This document shows, in pieces, positions 35,365-44,535 of a stretch of DNA of 64,000 nt. Origin of the DNA: Amycolatopsis acididurans (GTDB taxonomy: Bacteria; Actinomycetota; Actinomycetes; Mycobacteriales; Pseudonocardiaceae). The first letter of the stretch is position 1. Each line of letters opens with the position of its first letter. Below the pieces are notes generated by a model, which saw nothing but the letters and a program-made list of their open reading frames with translations, searched no databases and had not been told where the DNA came from. A program made the position numbers and the translations under genes. The stretch is taken from positions 62,001-126,000 of the forward strand of contig NZ_JAAXLS010000001.1 of the NCBI RefSeq assembly GCF_012328925.1, in the 5' to 3' direction.

Positions 35365-36260
35365 CGGCTGACCTCGGCAGTCGTGGTGAGCGCGGTCTCG
35401 AGCACGTCGAGCACCGATCGGACGAGCGGGGATTCGTTGTCGCTTTTCCAGGCGAGCGCGAGTTCGACGGCACCGGCGTCGGCCAGATCGCGGAACACCA
35501 CACCGGCCAGCGGCAGCGCGCGAGCCGAGGCCGGGATCACGGCGATGCCGAGCCCACCCGCGACCAGCGCCAGCAGCACGGCGGTGCCCGCCGCCTCGTG
35601 CTCACGGTGCGGGCTGAACCCGGCGGCCTGGCAGCTGCGCATGACGGCGTCGTTGACCACGGAGTCCTTGGTCGCGTAGACGATGAAGTCCTCGGCGCGC
35701 AGGTCCGCCATCGACACCACGGGCTCGACCGCGAGCCGGTGATCGGCGGGCACGGCCAGGATCAGCGGCTCGGCCTCCAGCGCGCGCAGCTCGATACCGT
35801 CGCCGCGCACCGGCGGCCGCAGCACGCCGAGGTCGAGACTGCCCGCGCGCAGGCCGTCGCACTGGTCCGGGGTGAGCAGGTCGGCGTGCACCTCGAGGGC
35901 CACGCCGGGCAGCCTGCGCTTGACCGTGCGGGCGATCTCGGGCAGATGGGAGAACGCGGCGGTGCCGGTGAAGCCGACCCGGACGAGGCCGAGCCTGCCG
36001 CCCGCGATCCGCCGCACCCCGCGCACGCTGCCCTCCACCGCGCCGAGCACGCGCTGGGCCTCCTCGAGGAAGAACTCGCCCGCCGGTGTCAGGCTGACCT
36101 GACGGGTGGTGCGGGTGAACAGCGGTGCCCCCAGTTCGGCTTCCAGCTGGCGGATGGCCTGGGAGAGCGCGGGCTGCGCCATGTGCAGCCGCTCGGCGGC
36201 GCGGCCGAAATGGCAGGTGTCAGCCACGGCGACGAAATAGCGCAGGTGACGCAGTTCCAT
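35361..36260 (-). CDS. catR: LysR-family regulator of the cat genes
   Basis: A 299-residue LysR-type protein. The HTH is clear (MELRHLRYFVAVADTCHFGRAAERLHMAQPALSQAIRQLE, residues about 1-40) and is followed by the two-lobe effector domain (LVRVGFTGTAAFSHLPEIAR, DLGVLRPPV, GLGIAVIPASA). ATG 36260 has GGAGG just upstream. It is the first gene of the minus-strand cat unit and divergent from benA. By analogy with CatR/BenM, cis,cis-muconate is the expected co-inducer. The dyad at 36355-36377 in the shared promoter region is its likely site. Confidence 0.88.
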   Translation of the reverse strand: MELRHLRYFVAVADTCHFGRAAERLHMAQPALSQAIRQLEAELGAPLFTRTTRQVSLTPAGEFFLEEAQRVLGAVEGSVRGVRRIAGGRLGLVRVGFTGTAAFSHLPEIARTVKRRLPGVALEVHADLLTPDQCDGLRAGSLDLGVLRPPVRGDGIELRALEAEPLILAVPADHRLAVEPVVSMADLRAEDFIVYATKDSVVNDAVMRSCQAAGFSPHREHEAAGTAVLLALVAGGLGIAVIPASARALPLAGVVFRDLADAGAVELALAWKSDNESPLVRSVLDVLETALTTTAEVSR

Positions 36261-36354
36261 CTCCGGACCTCCTTCCACTTCGGCGTGCCTCGCGGTGCGA
36301 TTGATTCACGGTAGGTACGGATATTGAGTCAGCACAAGGACTCGTTTCCGTTGG

Positions 36355-36377
36355 ATTGATAGGTGGCACGTATCAAT
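36355..36377. promoter_or_regulatory. Dyad in the catR-benA divergent region (LysR-type site)
   Basis: ATTGATA (36355-36361) and TATCAAT (36371-36377) form a perfect 7-bp inverted repeat around 9 nt. It lies about 95 bp from the catR start and 100 bp from benA, in the 217-bp gap 36261-36477. The GATA-N9-TATC geometry fits a LysR recognition site. The rest of the gap is relatively AT-rich but I see no clear -35/-10 elements. Confidence 0.5.
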
Positions 36378-36477
36378 TACACCCTGGGTCAGGACTAGGC
36401 ATTCGCCTCGGGTGGCGCGCGCCACGTCCTGTCATGGTCGAACGAACATCCGATCAGAGCCGATCGTGGAGGGCTCC

Positions 36478-37830
36478 ATGACTGAGACCTTGGACCACCT
36501 GTCCGCCGTTCTGGCGGACGCCCTCGTTGAGGACCGCGAGGCCGGTGTCTACCGCGCGAACCGCAGGATCTTCACCGACGAGGAGATCTTCGAGCTCGAG
36601 ATGAAGCACATCTTCGAGGGGAACTGGATTTACCTCGCGCACGAATCGCAGCTGCCCAACCCCGGCGACTACTTCACTACCTACATCGGCCGCCAGCCCG
36701 TGGTCATCACGCGCGATGCGAAGGGCGAGCTGCACTGCCTGATCAACGCCTGCGCCCACCGCGGCGCGATGATCTGCCGCCGCAAGGCGGACAACCGGCC
36801 GACACTGACCTGCCCGTTCCACGGGTGGACCTTCCGCAACGACGGCAAGCTGCTCAAGGTCAAGGACCCCGAGGGCGCGGGCTATCCGGAGTCGTTCGAC
36901 AGGGACGGCTCGCACGACCTGACCAGGGTCGCGCGGTTCGACTCCTACCGCGGCTTCCTGTTCGGCAGCCTCAACGCCGACGTGCTGCCGCTGGCCGAGC
37001 ACCTCGGTGACACCACGAAGATCATCGACATGCTCGTGGACCAGTCGCCGGACGGGCTGGAGGTGCTGCGCGGCGCATCGACCTACACCTACGACGGAAA
37101 CTGGAAGGTGCAGGCCGAGAACGGCGCCGACGGCTACCACGTCACGGCGACGCACTGGAACTACGCCGCCACCACGGCGCGGCGCGGCACCGGAGCGTCC
37201 AAGAACGACACCAAGACCCTCGACGCGGGCAGCTGGGGCAAGTCCGGTGGCGGCTACTGGTCGTTCCCGCAGGGGCACCTGTGCCTGTGGACGTGGGCGG
37301 GCAACCCACAGGACCGTCCACTGTGGAACCGCATGGAGGAGCTGAAGAAGGAGTTCGGCGACGCCAAGGGCGAGTTCATGGTGCGCGGCTCGCGCAACCT
37401 CTGCCTGTACCCCAACGTGTACCTGATGGACCAGTTCTCCACGCAGATCCGGCATTTCCGCCCGATCGCGCCGGACAAGACCGAGGTCACCATCTACTGC
37501 ATCGCGCCGAAGGGGGAGAGCGCCGACGCCCGCGCGTGGCGGATCCGGCAGTACGAGGACTTCTTCAACGCCTCCGGTATGGCCACCCCCGACGACCTGG
37601 AGGAGTTCCGCTCCTGTCAGCTGACCTTCCGGGCGCAGGCCGCGCCGTGGAACGACATGAGCCGCGGCGCCGAGCATTGGCTGGGCGGTCCCGACGAGGT
37701 CGCGGAGACGCTCGACCTCAAGGACGTCGTCTCCTCCGGGGTCAAGAACGAGGACGAGGGCCTTTATCCGGTGCAGCACGGTTTCTGGCTGCGCACGATG
37801 CGCGCGGCGCTGGAGGAGGAAGCACGATGA
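36478..37830 (+). CDS. benA: Benzoate 1,2-dioxygenase large (alpha) subunit
   Basis: A 450-residue Rieske oxygenase alpha subunit. Cluster ligands are C92 and H94 (CAHRGAMIC) and C112 and H115 (CPFHGW). The mononuclear iron residues lie in [14 protein letters not shown]. The N-terminal [29 protein letters not shown] is very close to BenA/XylX. It cis-dihydroxylates benzoate at C1 and C2 with BenB and electrons from BenC. ATG 36478 follows GTGGAGG; the upstream open frame lacks similarity. It overlaps benB by 4 bp. Confidence 0.95.
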   Translation: MTETLDHLSAVLADALVEDREAGVYRANRRIFTDEEIFELEMKHIFEGNWIYLAHESQLPNPGDYFTTYIGRQPVVITRDAKGELHCLINACAHRGAMICRRKADNRPTLTCPFHGWTFRNDGKLLKVKDPEGAGYPESFDRDGSHDLTRVARFDSYRGFLFGSLNADVLPLAEHLGDTTKIIDMLVDQSPDGLEVLRGASTYTYDGNWKVQAENGADGYHVTATHWNYAATTARRGTGASKNDTKTLDAGSWGKSGGGYWSFPQGHLCLWTWAGNPQDRPLWNRMEELKKEFGDAKGEFMVRGSRNLCLYPNVYLMDQFSTQIRHFRPIAPDKTEVTIYCIAPKGESADARAWRIRQYEDFFNASGMATPDDLEEFRSCQLTFRAQAAPWNDMSRGAEHWLGGPDEVAETLDLKDVVSSGVKNEDEGLYPVQHGFWLRTMRAALEEEAR

Positions 37831-38336
37831 CCATCCCGGCCGAGAAGACCGTCACCCAGACCGACATCGAGCAGTTCCTCTACCGCGAGGCGCGCTACCT
37901 CGACGACCGCGAGTTCGAGAAGTGGCTCGACTGCTACGCCGACGACGTCGTCTACTGGATGCCCTCGTGGGGCGACGACGATCAGCTCACCGAGAACCCG
38001 CAGACCGACATCTCGCTGATCTACTACCCGAACAAGGGCGGGCTGGAGGACCGGGTGTTCCGCATCCGCACGGAGCGTTCCAGCGCCACGTCGCTGCCGG
38101 AACCGCGCACCAGCCACAACATCAGCAACGTCGAGGTCATCGAGCGGCGCGGCGATCTGGTGGACGTGCGGTTCAACTGGCACACCATGTACTTCCGGTA
38201 CAAGACCGTCGACCCCTACTACGGCACCTCGTTCTACACGATCGACTTCTCCGGCGAGTCCCCGTTGATCCGCCGCAAGACGATCATCTTGAAGAACGAC
38301 TACATCCACCACGTCGTCGACGTCTACCACTTCTGA
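37827..38336 (+). CDS. benB: Benzoate 1,2-dioxygenase small (beta) subunit
   Basis: A 169-residue NTF2-like beta subunit: [57 protein letters not shown] and the end HHVVDVYHF. It stabilises the alpha3beta3 hexamer and has no cofactor. ATG 37827 overlaps the benA stop. A 109-bp gap containing a small hairpin separates it from the benC-type fusion gene. Confidence 0.95.
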   Translation: MTIPAEKTVTQTDIEQFLYREARYLDDREFEKWLDCYADDVVYWMPSWGDDDQLTENPQTDISLIYYPNKGGLEDRVFRIRTERSSATSLPEPRTSHNISNVEVIERRGDLVDVRFNWHTMYFRYKTVDPYYGTSFYTIDFSGESPLIRRKTIILKNDYIHHVVDVYHF

Positions 38337-38399
38337 AATTTTGTCCCGAGTGGTTTGCGTAGCGGTGCGGGTGGCGGTGCAAGATGCCGTCCTCACAGC

Positions 38400-38416
38400 A
38401 AGCGGCTCTGCCGCTT
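38400..38416 (+). other. Short hairpin in the benB-benC gap
   Basis: AAGCGGC (38400-38406) and GCCGCTT (38410-38416) form a perfect 7-bp stem with a 3-nt loop, 30 nt before the fusion gene start. The gap 38337-38445 is the only sizeable break in the ben operon. The hairpin could adjust mRNA stability or subunit ratio, or be chance. Confidence 0.35.
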
Positions 38417-38445
38417 CAATGAGCTTCGCCCAGCCAGGAGTCACT

Positions 38446-41070
38446 ATGAGCTACCAGGTCGCGCTGTCCTTTGAGGACGGTGTCACGCGCTTCATCGAGT
38501 GCGCGCCGGATCAGACCGTCGCCGACGCCTCCTACCGGCAGCGCATCAACATCCCGCTCGACTGCCGGGACGGGGCGTGCGGCACGTGCAAGGCGTTCTG
38601 CGAGTCCGGCGACTACGACGGCGGCACCTACATCGAGGACGCGCTCACCGCCGCGGAGGCCGGCGAGGGCTACGTGCTGCCCTGCAGTATGAAACCGCGC
38701 TCCGATCTGGTGCTGCGCATCGCGAGCACCTCGGCGGTCGCCAAGACCGAGGCCGCCGCCTACACCGGCACACTGACCGGGCTCGACCGCCTGTCGCCGA
38801 CCACCTTCGCGCTCACCGTGGAGATCCCGGACCGCGACAAGCTCGCGTTCCTGCCCGGCCAGTACGTCAACATCACCGTGCCCGGCACCGGCGAGGCCCG
38901 CTCGTACTCCTTCAGCAACGCGCCCGACGACAAGAGCCTCACCTTCCTGGTGAAGCTCACCCCGGGTGGCGTCATGTCGGACTACCTCACCGGCCGCGCC
39001 TCGGTCGGAGACGAGATCACCTTCGCCGGCCCCAACGGCAGCTTCTTCCTGCGCGAGACCGGCCGCCCGGTGCTGCTGCTGGCCGGCGGCACCGGGCTGG
39101 CGCCGATCCTGTCGATCCTGCGCACGATGCGCGCGCAGGGCTCCCGGCGCCCCGCTCACCTGGTCTACGGGGTGAGCACCGACGACGACCTGGTCGAACT
39201 GGACACCATCGCCGATCTCGCCGCCGGCATCGAGGGCCTGACCTGGGACTACTGTGTCTCCGACCCGGCCAGCCCCGTGCCCAACAAGGGCTACGTGATG
39301 AGCCTGATCCGCGACGAGCACCTCTATGGCGGCGACGTCGCGGTGTACCTGTGCGGCCCGCCGCCCATGGTCGAGGCCGTGCGCAAGGACTTCGCCGGAC
39401 GGGGTGTCGAGCCGACCGGCTTCTACTACGAGAAGTTCGCGCTCTCCGGCACCGCCCCCAAGGCGCCCGCCCGGCCGGAACCGGAGCCGGTCGCCGACAC
39501 GCCCGCCGAGCCCGCGGCCCCCGCCGAGCCCGAGCCGTCCATCGTGGACGGTGCGGGGGAGGGCCGTGGCGTCACCGGCCAGAACCTGTTCCCCGCCACC
39601 GAACTGGCTCCGCTGGGCGCCGCAACCGCGCGTTCCGGAGGGGACGAGGCCGCGACCGCGCGGTTGATCGCCGGTCAGGCGATCTGGCCCGAGGGCGGCG
39701 GCACGGGCACGCTCGACGCCGGGGAGCCGTTGCGCCCGGCCGCCGAAGCCCGCTGCGTCGGCGGCCAGGAGATGCTGCCCGCCGCGGATCTCACCCCGCT
39801 CGTGGCGCCGAGCGGCGGCTACGAGATCGGCGAGGAGCATCCGTCGGTGCACGAGTCCGACGCGGTCTTCGAGGCGCGCCAGGCACTGGAACTGGGCGCC
39901 GTGGAGATCACCATCGGCAGGCTGAGCTCCCGGCAGCTGGCCGGGTACCGGCTGCTCGCCGAGGCCACCGTGCCCTATGTGGACGGTGACCGTTTCGTCG
40001 ACGCCGCCGCCTACACCGAGGCCAACGCCGCCTTCCACGACTACCTGTTCACCCTCACCGGCAACGAGCACCTGCTGCAGGCCTACCGCGCGCTCGGCGT
40101 GAAGGCGCACATGGAGGACGTGCTGCGCGACGCGACGTGGTGCCACCCGCGCTGCACGCAGGACCACCTGGACATCGTGTCCGCGTTCGAGGCCGGTGAC
40201 CGGCAGGCGGCCCGGCGGCTGATCGCCGAGCACGCGGGGCGGTCGAAGATCACAACCCGGCGCGCGATGGGGGCGGGGCGGCGGCCGAGGTTCGTCAGCC
40301 CCGGCCGGTTCGACGGCAAGGTCGTCGTGGTGACCGGAGCCGCACAGGGCATCGGCGAGCACACCGCACGCCGGATCAGCGCCGAAGGCGGCACGCTCGT
40401 GCTCGCCGACCGCTCCGATCTCGTCGCGGGCGTGGCGCGCGATCTCGACAACGAGGCGCTGCCGGTCGTCGCGGACCTGGAGACGTGGGAGGGCGCGCAG
40501 GCCGTCGTCGAGCAGGCGCTGGCCCGCTACGGCCGGATCGACGTGCTGATCAACAACGTCGGCGGGGCGATCTGGTTCAAGCCGTTCACCGAGTTCACCG
40601 GTGCCGAGATCGGGGCGGAGATCAACCGCTCGCTGATGACGACGCTACTGTCCTGTCGCGCGGTGCTGCCCTCGATGGTCGAGCACGGGCATGGCGTGAT
40701 CGTGAACGTGTCGTCGGCGGCGACGCGCGGCATCCACCGCATCCCGTATTCGGCGGCCAAGGGCGGCATTAACGCGATCACCGCGTCGCTCGCGTTCGAG
40801 TACGCCGACGCCGGGATCCGGGTGGTCGCGACAGCCCCTGGCGGCACCGAGGCGCCGCCGCGGCGCGTCTCGCGGGGCGGGTCGGCGCTGGAGACCGCGC
40901 GCGAACAGGCCTGGTACCAGGCGCACATCGACCAGACGGTGGCCTCCTCGCTGATGAAGCGTTACGGCACGCTCGACGAGCAGGCGGCGGCGATCGCGTT
41001 CCTGGCCTCCGACGAGGCGTCCTACATCACCGGCACGGTGCTGCCGGTGGCGGGCGGCGACCTCGGCTGA
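38446..41070 (+). CDS. benCD: Three-part fusion: BenC reductase + GntR-type FCD domain + BenD diol dehydrogenase
   Basis: An 874-residue protein. Residues 1-90 are a plant-type ferredoxin with C40, C45, C48 and C80. Residues 100-335 are an FAD/NADH reductase (RSYSFSNAP, GGTGLAP, CGPPPM). A Pro/Ala linker follows, with three copies of an [A/G]RxxxGQxxxP motif at about 374, 406 and 436. Residues 470-605 look like an FCD effector domain without its DNA-binding half, with candidate metal ligands H531, H574 and H596. Residues 620-874 are a short-chain dehydrogenase (GAAQGIG, NNVGG, YSAAK) close to BenD. It should feed electrons to BenAB and oxidise the resulting diol to catechol. ATG 38446 follows AGGAG. 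Confidence 0.85.
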   Translation: MSYQVALSFEDGVTRFIECAPDQTVADASYRQRINIPLDCRDGACGTCKAFCESGDYDGGTYIEDALTAAEAGEGYVLPCSMKPRSDLVLRIASTSAVAKTEAAAYTGTLTGLDRLSPTTFALTVEIPDRDKLAFLPGQYVNITVPGTGEARSYSFSNAPDDKSLTFLVKLTPGGVMSDYLTGRASVGDEITFAGPNGSFFLRETGRPVLLLAGGTGLAPILSILRTMRAQGSRRPAHLVYGVSTDDDLVELDTIADLAAGIEGLTWDYCVSDPASPVPNKGYVMSLIRDEHLYGGDVAVYLCGPPPMVEAVRKDFAGRGVEPTGFYYEKFALSGTAPKAPARPEPEPVADTPAEPAAPAEPEPSIVDGAGEGRGVTGQNLFPATELAPLGAATARSGGDEAATARLIAGQAIWPEGGGTGTLDAGEPLRPAAEARCVGGQEMLPAADLTPLVAPSGGYEIGEEHPSVHESDAVFEARQALELGAVEITIGRLSSRQLAGYRLLAEATVPYVDGDRFVDAAAYTEANAAFHDYLFTLTGNEHLLQAYRALGVKAHMEDVLRDATWCHPRCTQDHLDIVSAFEAGDRQAARRLIAEHAGRSKITTRRAMGAGRRPRFVSPGRFDGKVVVVTGAAQGIGEHTARRISAEGGTLVLADRSDLVAGVARDLDNEALPVVADLETWEGAQAVVEQALARYGRIDVLINNVGGAIWFKPFTEFTGAEIGAEINRSLMTTLLSCRAVLPSMVEHGHGVIVNVSSAATRGIHRIPYSAAKGGINAITASLAFEYADAGIRVVATAPGGTEAPPRRVSRGGSALETAREQAWYQAHIDQTVASSLMKRYGTLDEQAAAIAFLASDEASYITGTVLPVAGGDLG
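39562..39780 (+). repeat. Three-copy peptide motif in the BenC-FCD linker
   Basis: The linker carries GRGVTGQNLFP (residues 373-383), ARLIAGQAIWP (405-415) and ARCVGGQEMLP (435-445), 32 and 30 residues apart. The first and third copies continue as ATELAPL and AADLTPL. The shared pattern is [A/G]-R-x-[V/I]-x-G-Q-x-x-x-P. They may be docking or spacer elements; no function is known to me. Confidence 0.55.
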
Positions 41071-41091
41071 AGAGGGGGTTACCGTGATCAG

Positions 41092-43737
41092 GTGACCGGC
41101 CCGACGCTGACCGCCCGCGACGACGCGCTCGCGGCACTGGAGCGCGACCTTGGCCGCCCCGGTCCCGGGTTCGCGCTGGTCAGTGGCCCCGAAGGCGTCG
41201 GAAAGACGGCGCTGGCCGAGGCCGTCGCCGCGCGTCACGACGGGCCGGTGCTACGGGCGGTGGCCGCGCCGTGGGAGACCGGGCGGGCGCACGGCGTGCT
41301 CTGCCAGCTCCTGCCCGGGCTCGATCCGGAGCCGGCCTGCCTCGCCGACCACGTGGCACGCTCCGGGAAACCGGTGCTGGCCATTGTGGACGATGCACAG
41401 TGGACGGACCAGGAATCGGTGCGGGTACTGGCCTCCACGGTCCGGCACCATCCCGGCGTCGCCCTGCGCGTGCTGGCCACGGCCCGCACCGGGGATCCCC
41501 GGGTGCCCGCCGGGGCGGTGGACCTGCTGCACCGGTGCGCGACCACCCGGATCGCGCTGCACCCGTTCACCGCGCCCGAGGTGGGGGAGCTGGCCGCCGC
41601 CTGCGGCGTGCTGCTGCATCCGTCGATGGCCGAACGGCTGTGGCGGCACACCGGCGGCATCGCGCGGCACGTCGTGGAGTTGCTCGCCGAGGTGCCCAAG
41701 GCGACGTGGGCACGCTTCGACCCCGATCTGCCCGCTCCCGCCGCGGTCGCCGCACGGGTGGGTACCGCGCTGGAGGGCTGCGGTCCGGCCGCGCGACGGC
41801 TCGCCGGTGCCGCCGCCGTGCTCGGTCCCGGCACCGCGGTGCGGGATGTGGCGTTGCTGGCCGGGGTCGAGGACGGGCTGCTCGACGTCCTGGACGAGGC
41901 CGCCGGTGCGGGACTGGTCGTGCTGGGCCCGCACGGCCTCACCGAGATCGGGCCCGCCGATCCGATGGTGCGGGCCGCCGTGCTCGCCGCGATGGGACCG
42001 GCCGCCGCCGCGGCCCTGCACCGCGAGGCGGCGGAGCTGATCGAGGACCCGGTGCGCCGCACGCGCCTGCTGGTCGCCGCCTCACCCGTCCCGGACCAGG
42101 CCGTGGCCGACCGGCTGGACGAACTGGCCACCGAACGCGCGGCGGAGGGGGCGTGGGCGGTCGCCGCGTCGCTGCTCACCGACGCCAGCAGGCTCACCGA
42201 GGACCGGCTCAGCCGCGAAAGCAGGCTGACCCGCGCGGTGGACGCGCTGATCGGCGCGGGGGACGCGTTCGCCGCCGCGGCCCTGATTCCCGAGGTGGAG
42301 AGCCTGCGGGAGACGCCGCTGCGCAACGCCGTGCTCGGTTATCTCGCGATCGTGCGGGGCCGCGCGACCGAGGCGGAGACCCGTCTCGCGCGCGCCTGGG
42401 ATCTGGTCAACGCCGGCCGCGAACCCGATGTGGCGGCGCTGATCGCGCAGCGGTACGTGCTGCACGCGCTGTCCCGCTGCCACGCCGGTGAGCTGCTGGA
42501 ATGGGCCGACCGTGCGCTGTCGCTGACGGAGGCGAACGCCCCGGCCGCCGTGGAAGCGGCGGCGATCCGCGGGCTCGGGCTCGCGTCCGAGGGGCGCGCG
42601 GCCGAGGCCGCCGCCGGGTACGCGGAACTGTCCGAACGGGTGCGGCACGGCGCGCAGGTGCAGCGGGTGATGATGGCCCGCGGCTGGCTGAACCTGATGG
42701 TGGACGCGGTCGACGACGCCCGGGCCGATCTCGGGGGTTCGGTGCCCACCACCGTCCACGGTGGATCGGCCCGGATTTCCTTGTGGGCCAGCGCGTGGCT
42801 GGCCAGGGCACAGTTCCTCAGCGGCGAATGGGACGACGCGGTGCGCACCGTCCGCGAGGCCACGGTGCTGCTCGACCGGACCGGGATCGTGCTGGCGGGA
42901 CCGCTGCTGCAGTGGACGGCCGTGGCCGTGCACGCCTTGCGCGACGAGCCGGAGCCGGCCGCCGAAGCGATGCGGCGCGCCGATGCCGGGCCGCAGGACT
43001 ACGAGATCATGCGCGTGCCCGCGCACCTGGCGCGGGCGCATCTGGCCGAGGCGCGGGCCGATTCCGCCGGAGTGGTGCGCGCGCTGCGCCCGCTGACCCA
43101 GTCGTGGGCCAGCGGTGTCGCCGATTCGAGCCTGTGGCCGTGGGGCGACATGTACGCGCACGCGCTGGTGCTGGAAGGCCGCTACGCCGAGGCGGACGCC
43201 TTCCTCACCCAGCACGAGCGCGTGGCCGCCGGGCGGGACAGCGCGGCCGAACGCGCCCGGCTCGCCGCCGCCCGCGGCCGGCTGCTGGGCACCCAGGGCG
43301 AACTGGGCCGCGCCCGCGACCGGTTCGACGAATCCCTCGCACTGCTGGAAAATCTGCCGCTGCGCTACGACCAGGCGCGCGTCGGTTTCGCCTACGGGCA
43401 GATCCTGCGCCGGGCCGGGAAACGCCGCGAGGCGGATGCCGTGTTCACCACCGCGCGGGAAACCTTCGCCGCGCTGGGCGCCGTGACGTACGTGGCGCGC
43501 TGCGACCGCGAGCTGAAGGCGGGCGGCGTGCACGCCCCGCGCGCCGACCGCGGGATCGCGGAGCTGACCCCGCAGGAAGAAGCCGTGTCGGAACTCGTCG
43601 CGCGGGGACTGTCCAATCGCGAGGTCGCGGCGGAACTGTTCGTCTCGGCCAAAACGGTGCAGTATCACCTGACCCGGATCTACGCCAAGCTCGGGATCCG
43701 CTCGCGGGCGGAACTGGCCGCGCGCAAGGCGCGCTAG
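41092..43737 (+). CDS. benR: Large ATP-binding LuxR-family regulator (BenR-like)
   Basis: An 881-residue LAL/MalT-like regulator. The N-terminal ATPase has Walker A GPEGVGKTAL near residue 27 and Walker B VLAIVDDAQW. The long helical middle (about 330-790) looks like tetratricopeptide-type repeats. The C-terminal LuxR helix-turn-helix reads LTPQEEAVSELVARGLSNREVAAELF followed by SAKTVQYHLTRIY. Corynebacterium glutamicum has a LuxR-type BenR next to its ben operon, and this gene starts 21 bp after the benCD fusion, so I infer that role. The symbol is by analogy. GTG 41092 is in a GA-rich context. Confidence 0.75.
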   Translation: MTGPTLTARDDALAALERDLGRPGPGFALVSGPEGVGKTALAEAVAARHDGPVLRAVAAPWETGRAHGVLCQLLPGLDPEPACLADHVARSGKPVLAIVDDAQWTDQESVRVLASTVRHHPGVALRVLATARTGDPRVPAGAVDLLHRCATTRIALHPFTAPEVGELAAACGVLLHPSMAERLWRHTGGIARHVVELLAEVPKATWARFDPDLPAPAAVAARVGTALEGCGPAARRLAGAAAVLGPGTAVRDVALLAGVEDGLLDVLDEAAGAGLVVLGPHGLTEIGPADPMVRAAVLAAMGPAAAAALHREAAELIEDPVRRTRLLVAASPVPDQAVADRLDELATERAAEGAWAVAASLLTDASRLTEDRLSRESRLTRAVDALIGAGDAFAAAALIPEVESLRETPLRNAVLGYLAIVRGRATEAETRLARAWDLVNAGREPDVAALIAQRYVLHALSRCHAGELLEWADRALSLTEANAPAAVEAAAIRGLGLASEGRAAEAAAGYAELSERVRHGAQVQRVMMARGWLNLMVDAVDDARADLGGSVPTTVHGGSARISLWASAWLARAQFLSGEWDDAVRTVREATVLLDRTGIVLAGPLLQWTAVAVHALRDEPEPAAEAMRRADAGPQDYEIMRVPAHLARAHLAEARADSAGVVRALRPLTQSWASGVADSSLWPWGDMYAHALVLEGRYAEADAFLTQHERVAAGRDSAAERARLAAARGRLLGTQGELGRARDRFDESLALLENLPLRYDQARVGFAYGQILRRAGKRREADAVFTTARETFAALGAVTYVARCDRELKAGGVHAPRADRGIAELTPQEEAVSELVARGLSNREVAAELFVSAKTVQYHLTRIYAKLGIRSRAELAARKAR

Positions 43738-43751
43738 CCGTGCGTGCGATG

Positions 43752-43767
43752 CCGGTGTGGTCACCGG
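43752..43767. terminator. Possible terminator between benR and the TetR gene
   Basis: CCGGTG (43752-43757) and CACCGG (43762-43767) form a 6-bp stem with a 4-nt loop in the 84-bp gap between two convergent genes. GC-rich stems of this size are common by chance here, so support is moderate. Confidence 0.35.
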
Positions 43768-43821
43768 TCCAGTCCGGCAGGCGGCGCAGTGCCCACTGAC
43801 CGGCACCGGCAAACCGGAGGT

Positions 43822-44457
43822 TCAGGCCCGCGGCGGACGCAGGCCGGTGAGCATCATCAGGGTGTCGGTCAGTTCCCCGACCGCGCGGGCCCTGGCGGTG
43901 CCGCGCAGGGGACCGCACCAGGCCGGTGCCTGCGCCATGGCCGCGTGCATGCACTGCAGCACCGTGTCGATGCTGGTGACGACGAACTCGCCGGTGCCGA
44001 CGCCCTCCTCCAGCACCACGCGGAAGACCTCGTTGTGCCGCAGGCGCAGGCTCTTGATCCGCTCGCGCTGGGGCTCCGGCCACTTCGTCGGCACCAGGAA
44101 CAGCCGCAGCGCCTCGGGATAGTCGCGCACGGCGATCGTCACGTGCTCGTGGATCAGCGTGCGCAGCCGCTGCGCCGGCGGGCCGCCGGTCTCGCTCGCC
44201 AGGCGTTCCAGCCGGTCGGTCCAGTCGTTGCCCAGCGTCTCGATCGCGGCCGTGACCAGCTCTTCCTTGCTGGCGAAGTAGTAGTACAGCGACCCCTTGG
44301 TGACGTCGAGCCGGTCCGCGACGTCCTCCAGGCTCACCGCGTCGTACCCGCGTTCGCCGAACAGTTCGGCCGCGGTGGTGAGGATCTTCTGGATACGCTG
44401 CCCCCGCTTGCGCTGCACCCGGCTGCTGGTGGCGGGGCTGTCCTGCTGCGTGCTCAT
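43822..44457 (-). CDS. TetR-family regulator
   Basis: A 211-residue TetR protein. The HTH region reads RIQKILTTAAELFGERGYDAVSLEDVADRLDVTKGSLYYYFASKEELV, and the rest is a helical ligand and dimer domain. The TAAELFGERGYDAVSLEDVA and GSLYYYF wording is typical of the group that controls fatty acid, CoA-ester or aromatic catabolism genes. ATG 44457 is divergent from the ECF sigma gene, with a near-perfect 14-bp palindrome 16 bp upstream. Its position after the ben cluster gives no firm target. Confidence 0.88.
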   Translation of the reverse strand: MSTQQDSPATSSRVQRKRGQRIQKILTTAAELFGERGYDAVSLEDVADRLDVTKGSLYYYFASKEELVTAAIETLGNDWTDRLERLASETGGPPAQRLRTLIHEHVTIAVRDYPEALRLFLVPTKWPEPQRERIKSLRLRHNEVFRVVLEEGVGTGEFVVTSIDTVLQCMHAAMAQAPAWCGPLRGTARARAVGELTDTLMMLTGLRPPRA

Positions 44458-44472
44458 CGACCGCAGCGTAAC

Positions 44473-44486
44473 TGACCCATGAGTCA
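44473..44486. promoter_or_regulatory. Palindrome upstream of the TetR gene
   Basis: TGACCCATGAGTCA is a 14-bp near-perfect palindrome (one mismatched pair, at the third position inward from the TGAC arms). It lies 16 bp before the TetR start on its strand and 23 bp before the ECF41 promoter on the other. It is a good candidate operator for the TetR protein, which could also affect the sigma-factor gene. Confidence 0.45.
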
Positions 44487-44508
44487 AAGTTCTACCCGAG
44501 TGCGTTCC

Positions 44509-44535
44509 TGTCACATTCGCCGCGCGGGCGGTGTC
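44509..44535 (+). promoter_or_regulatory. ECF41-type autoregulated promoter
   Basis: TGTCACA (44509-44515), a 16-nt spacer, then TGTC (44532-44535). The described ECF41 target promoter is TGTCACA with a 16-nt spacer and CGTC, so this matches all but one base. It lies 36 bp before the ECF41 gene start. Autoregulation is the rule in this family. Confidence 0.65.

Noticed and set aside
36412..36477. Longer N-terminus for BenA
   Set aside because: The extra 22 residues have no similarity to BenA and the ribosome site GTGGAGG is placed for ATG 36478.
38416..40362. A 648-codon open frame antisense to the ben fusion gene
   Set aside because: No family similarity by eye and typical shadow composition; the plus-strand protein has continuous motifs throughout.
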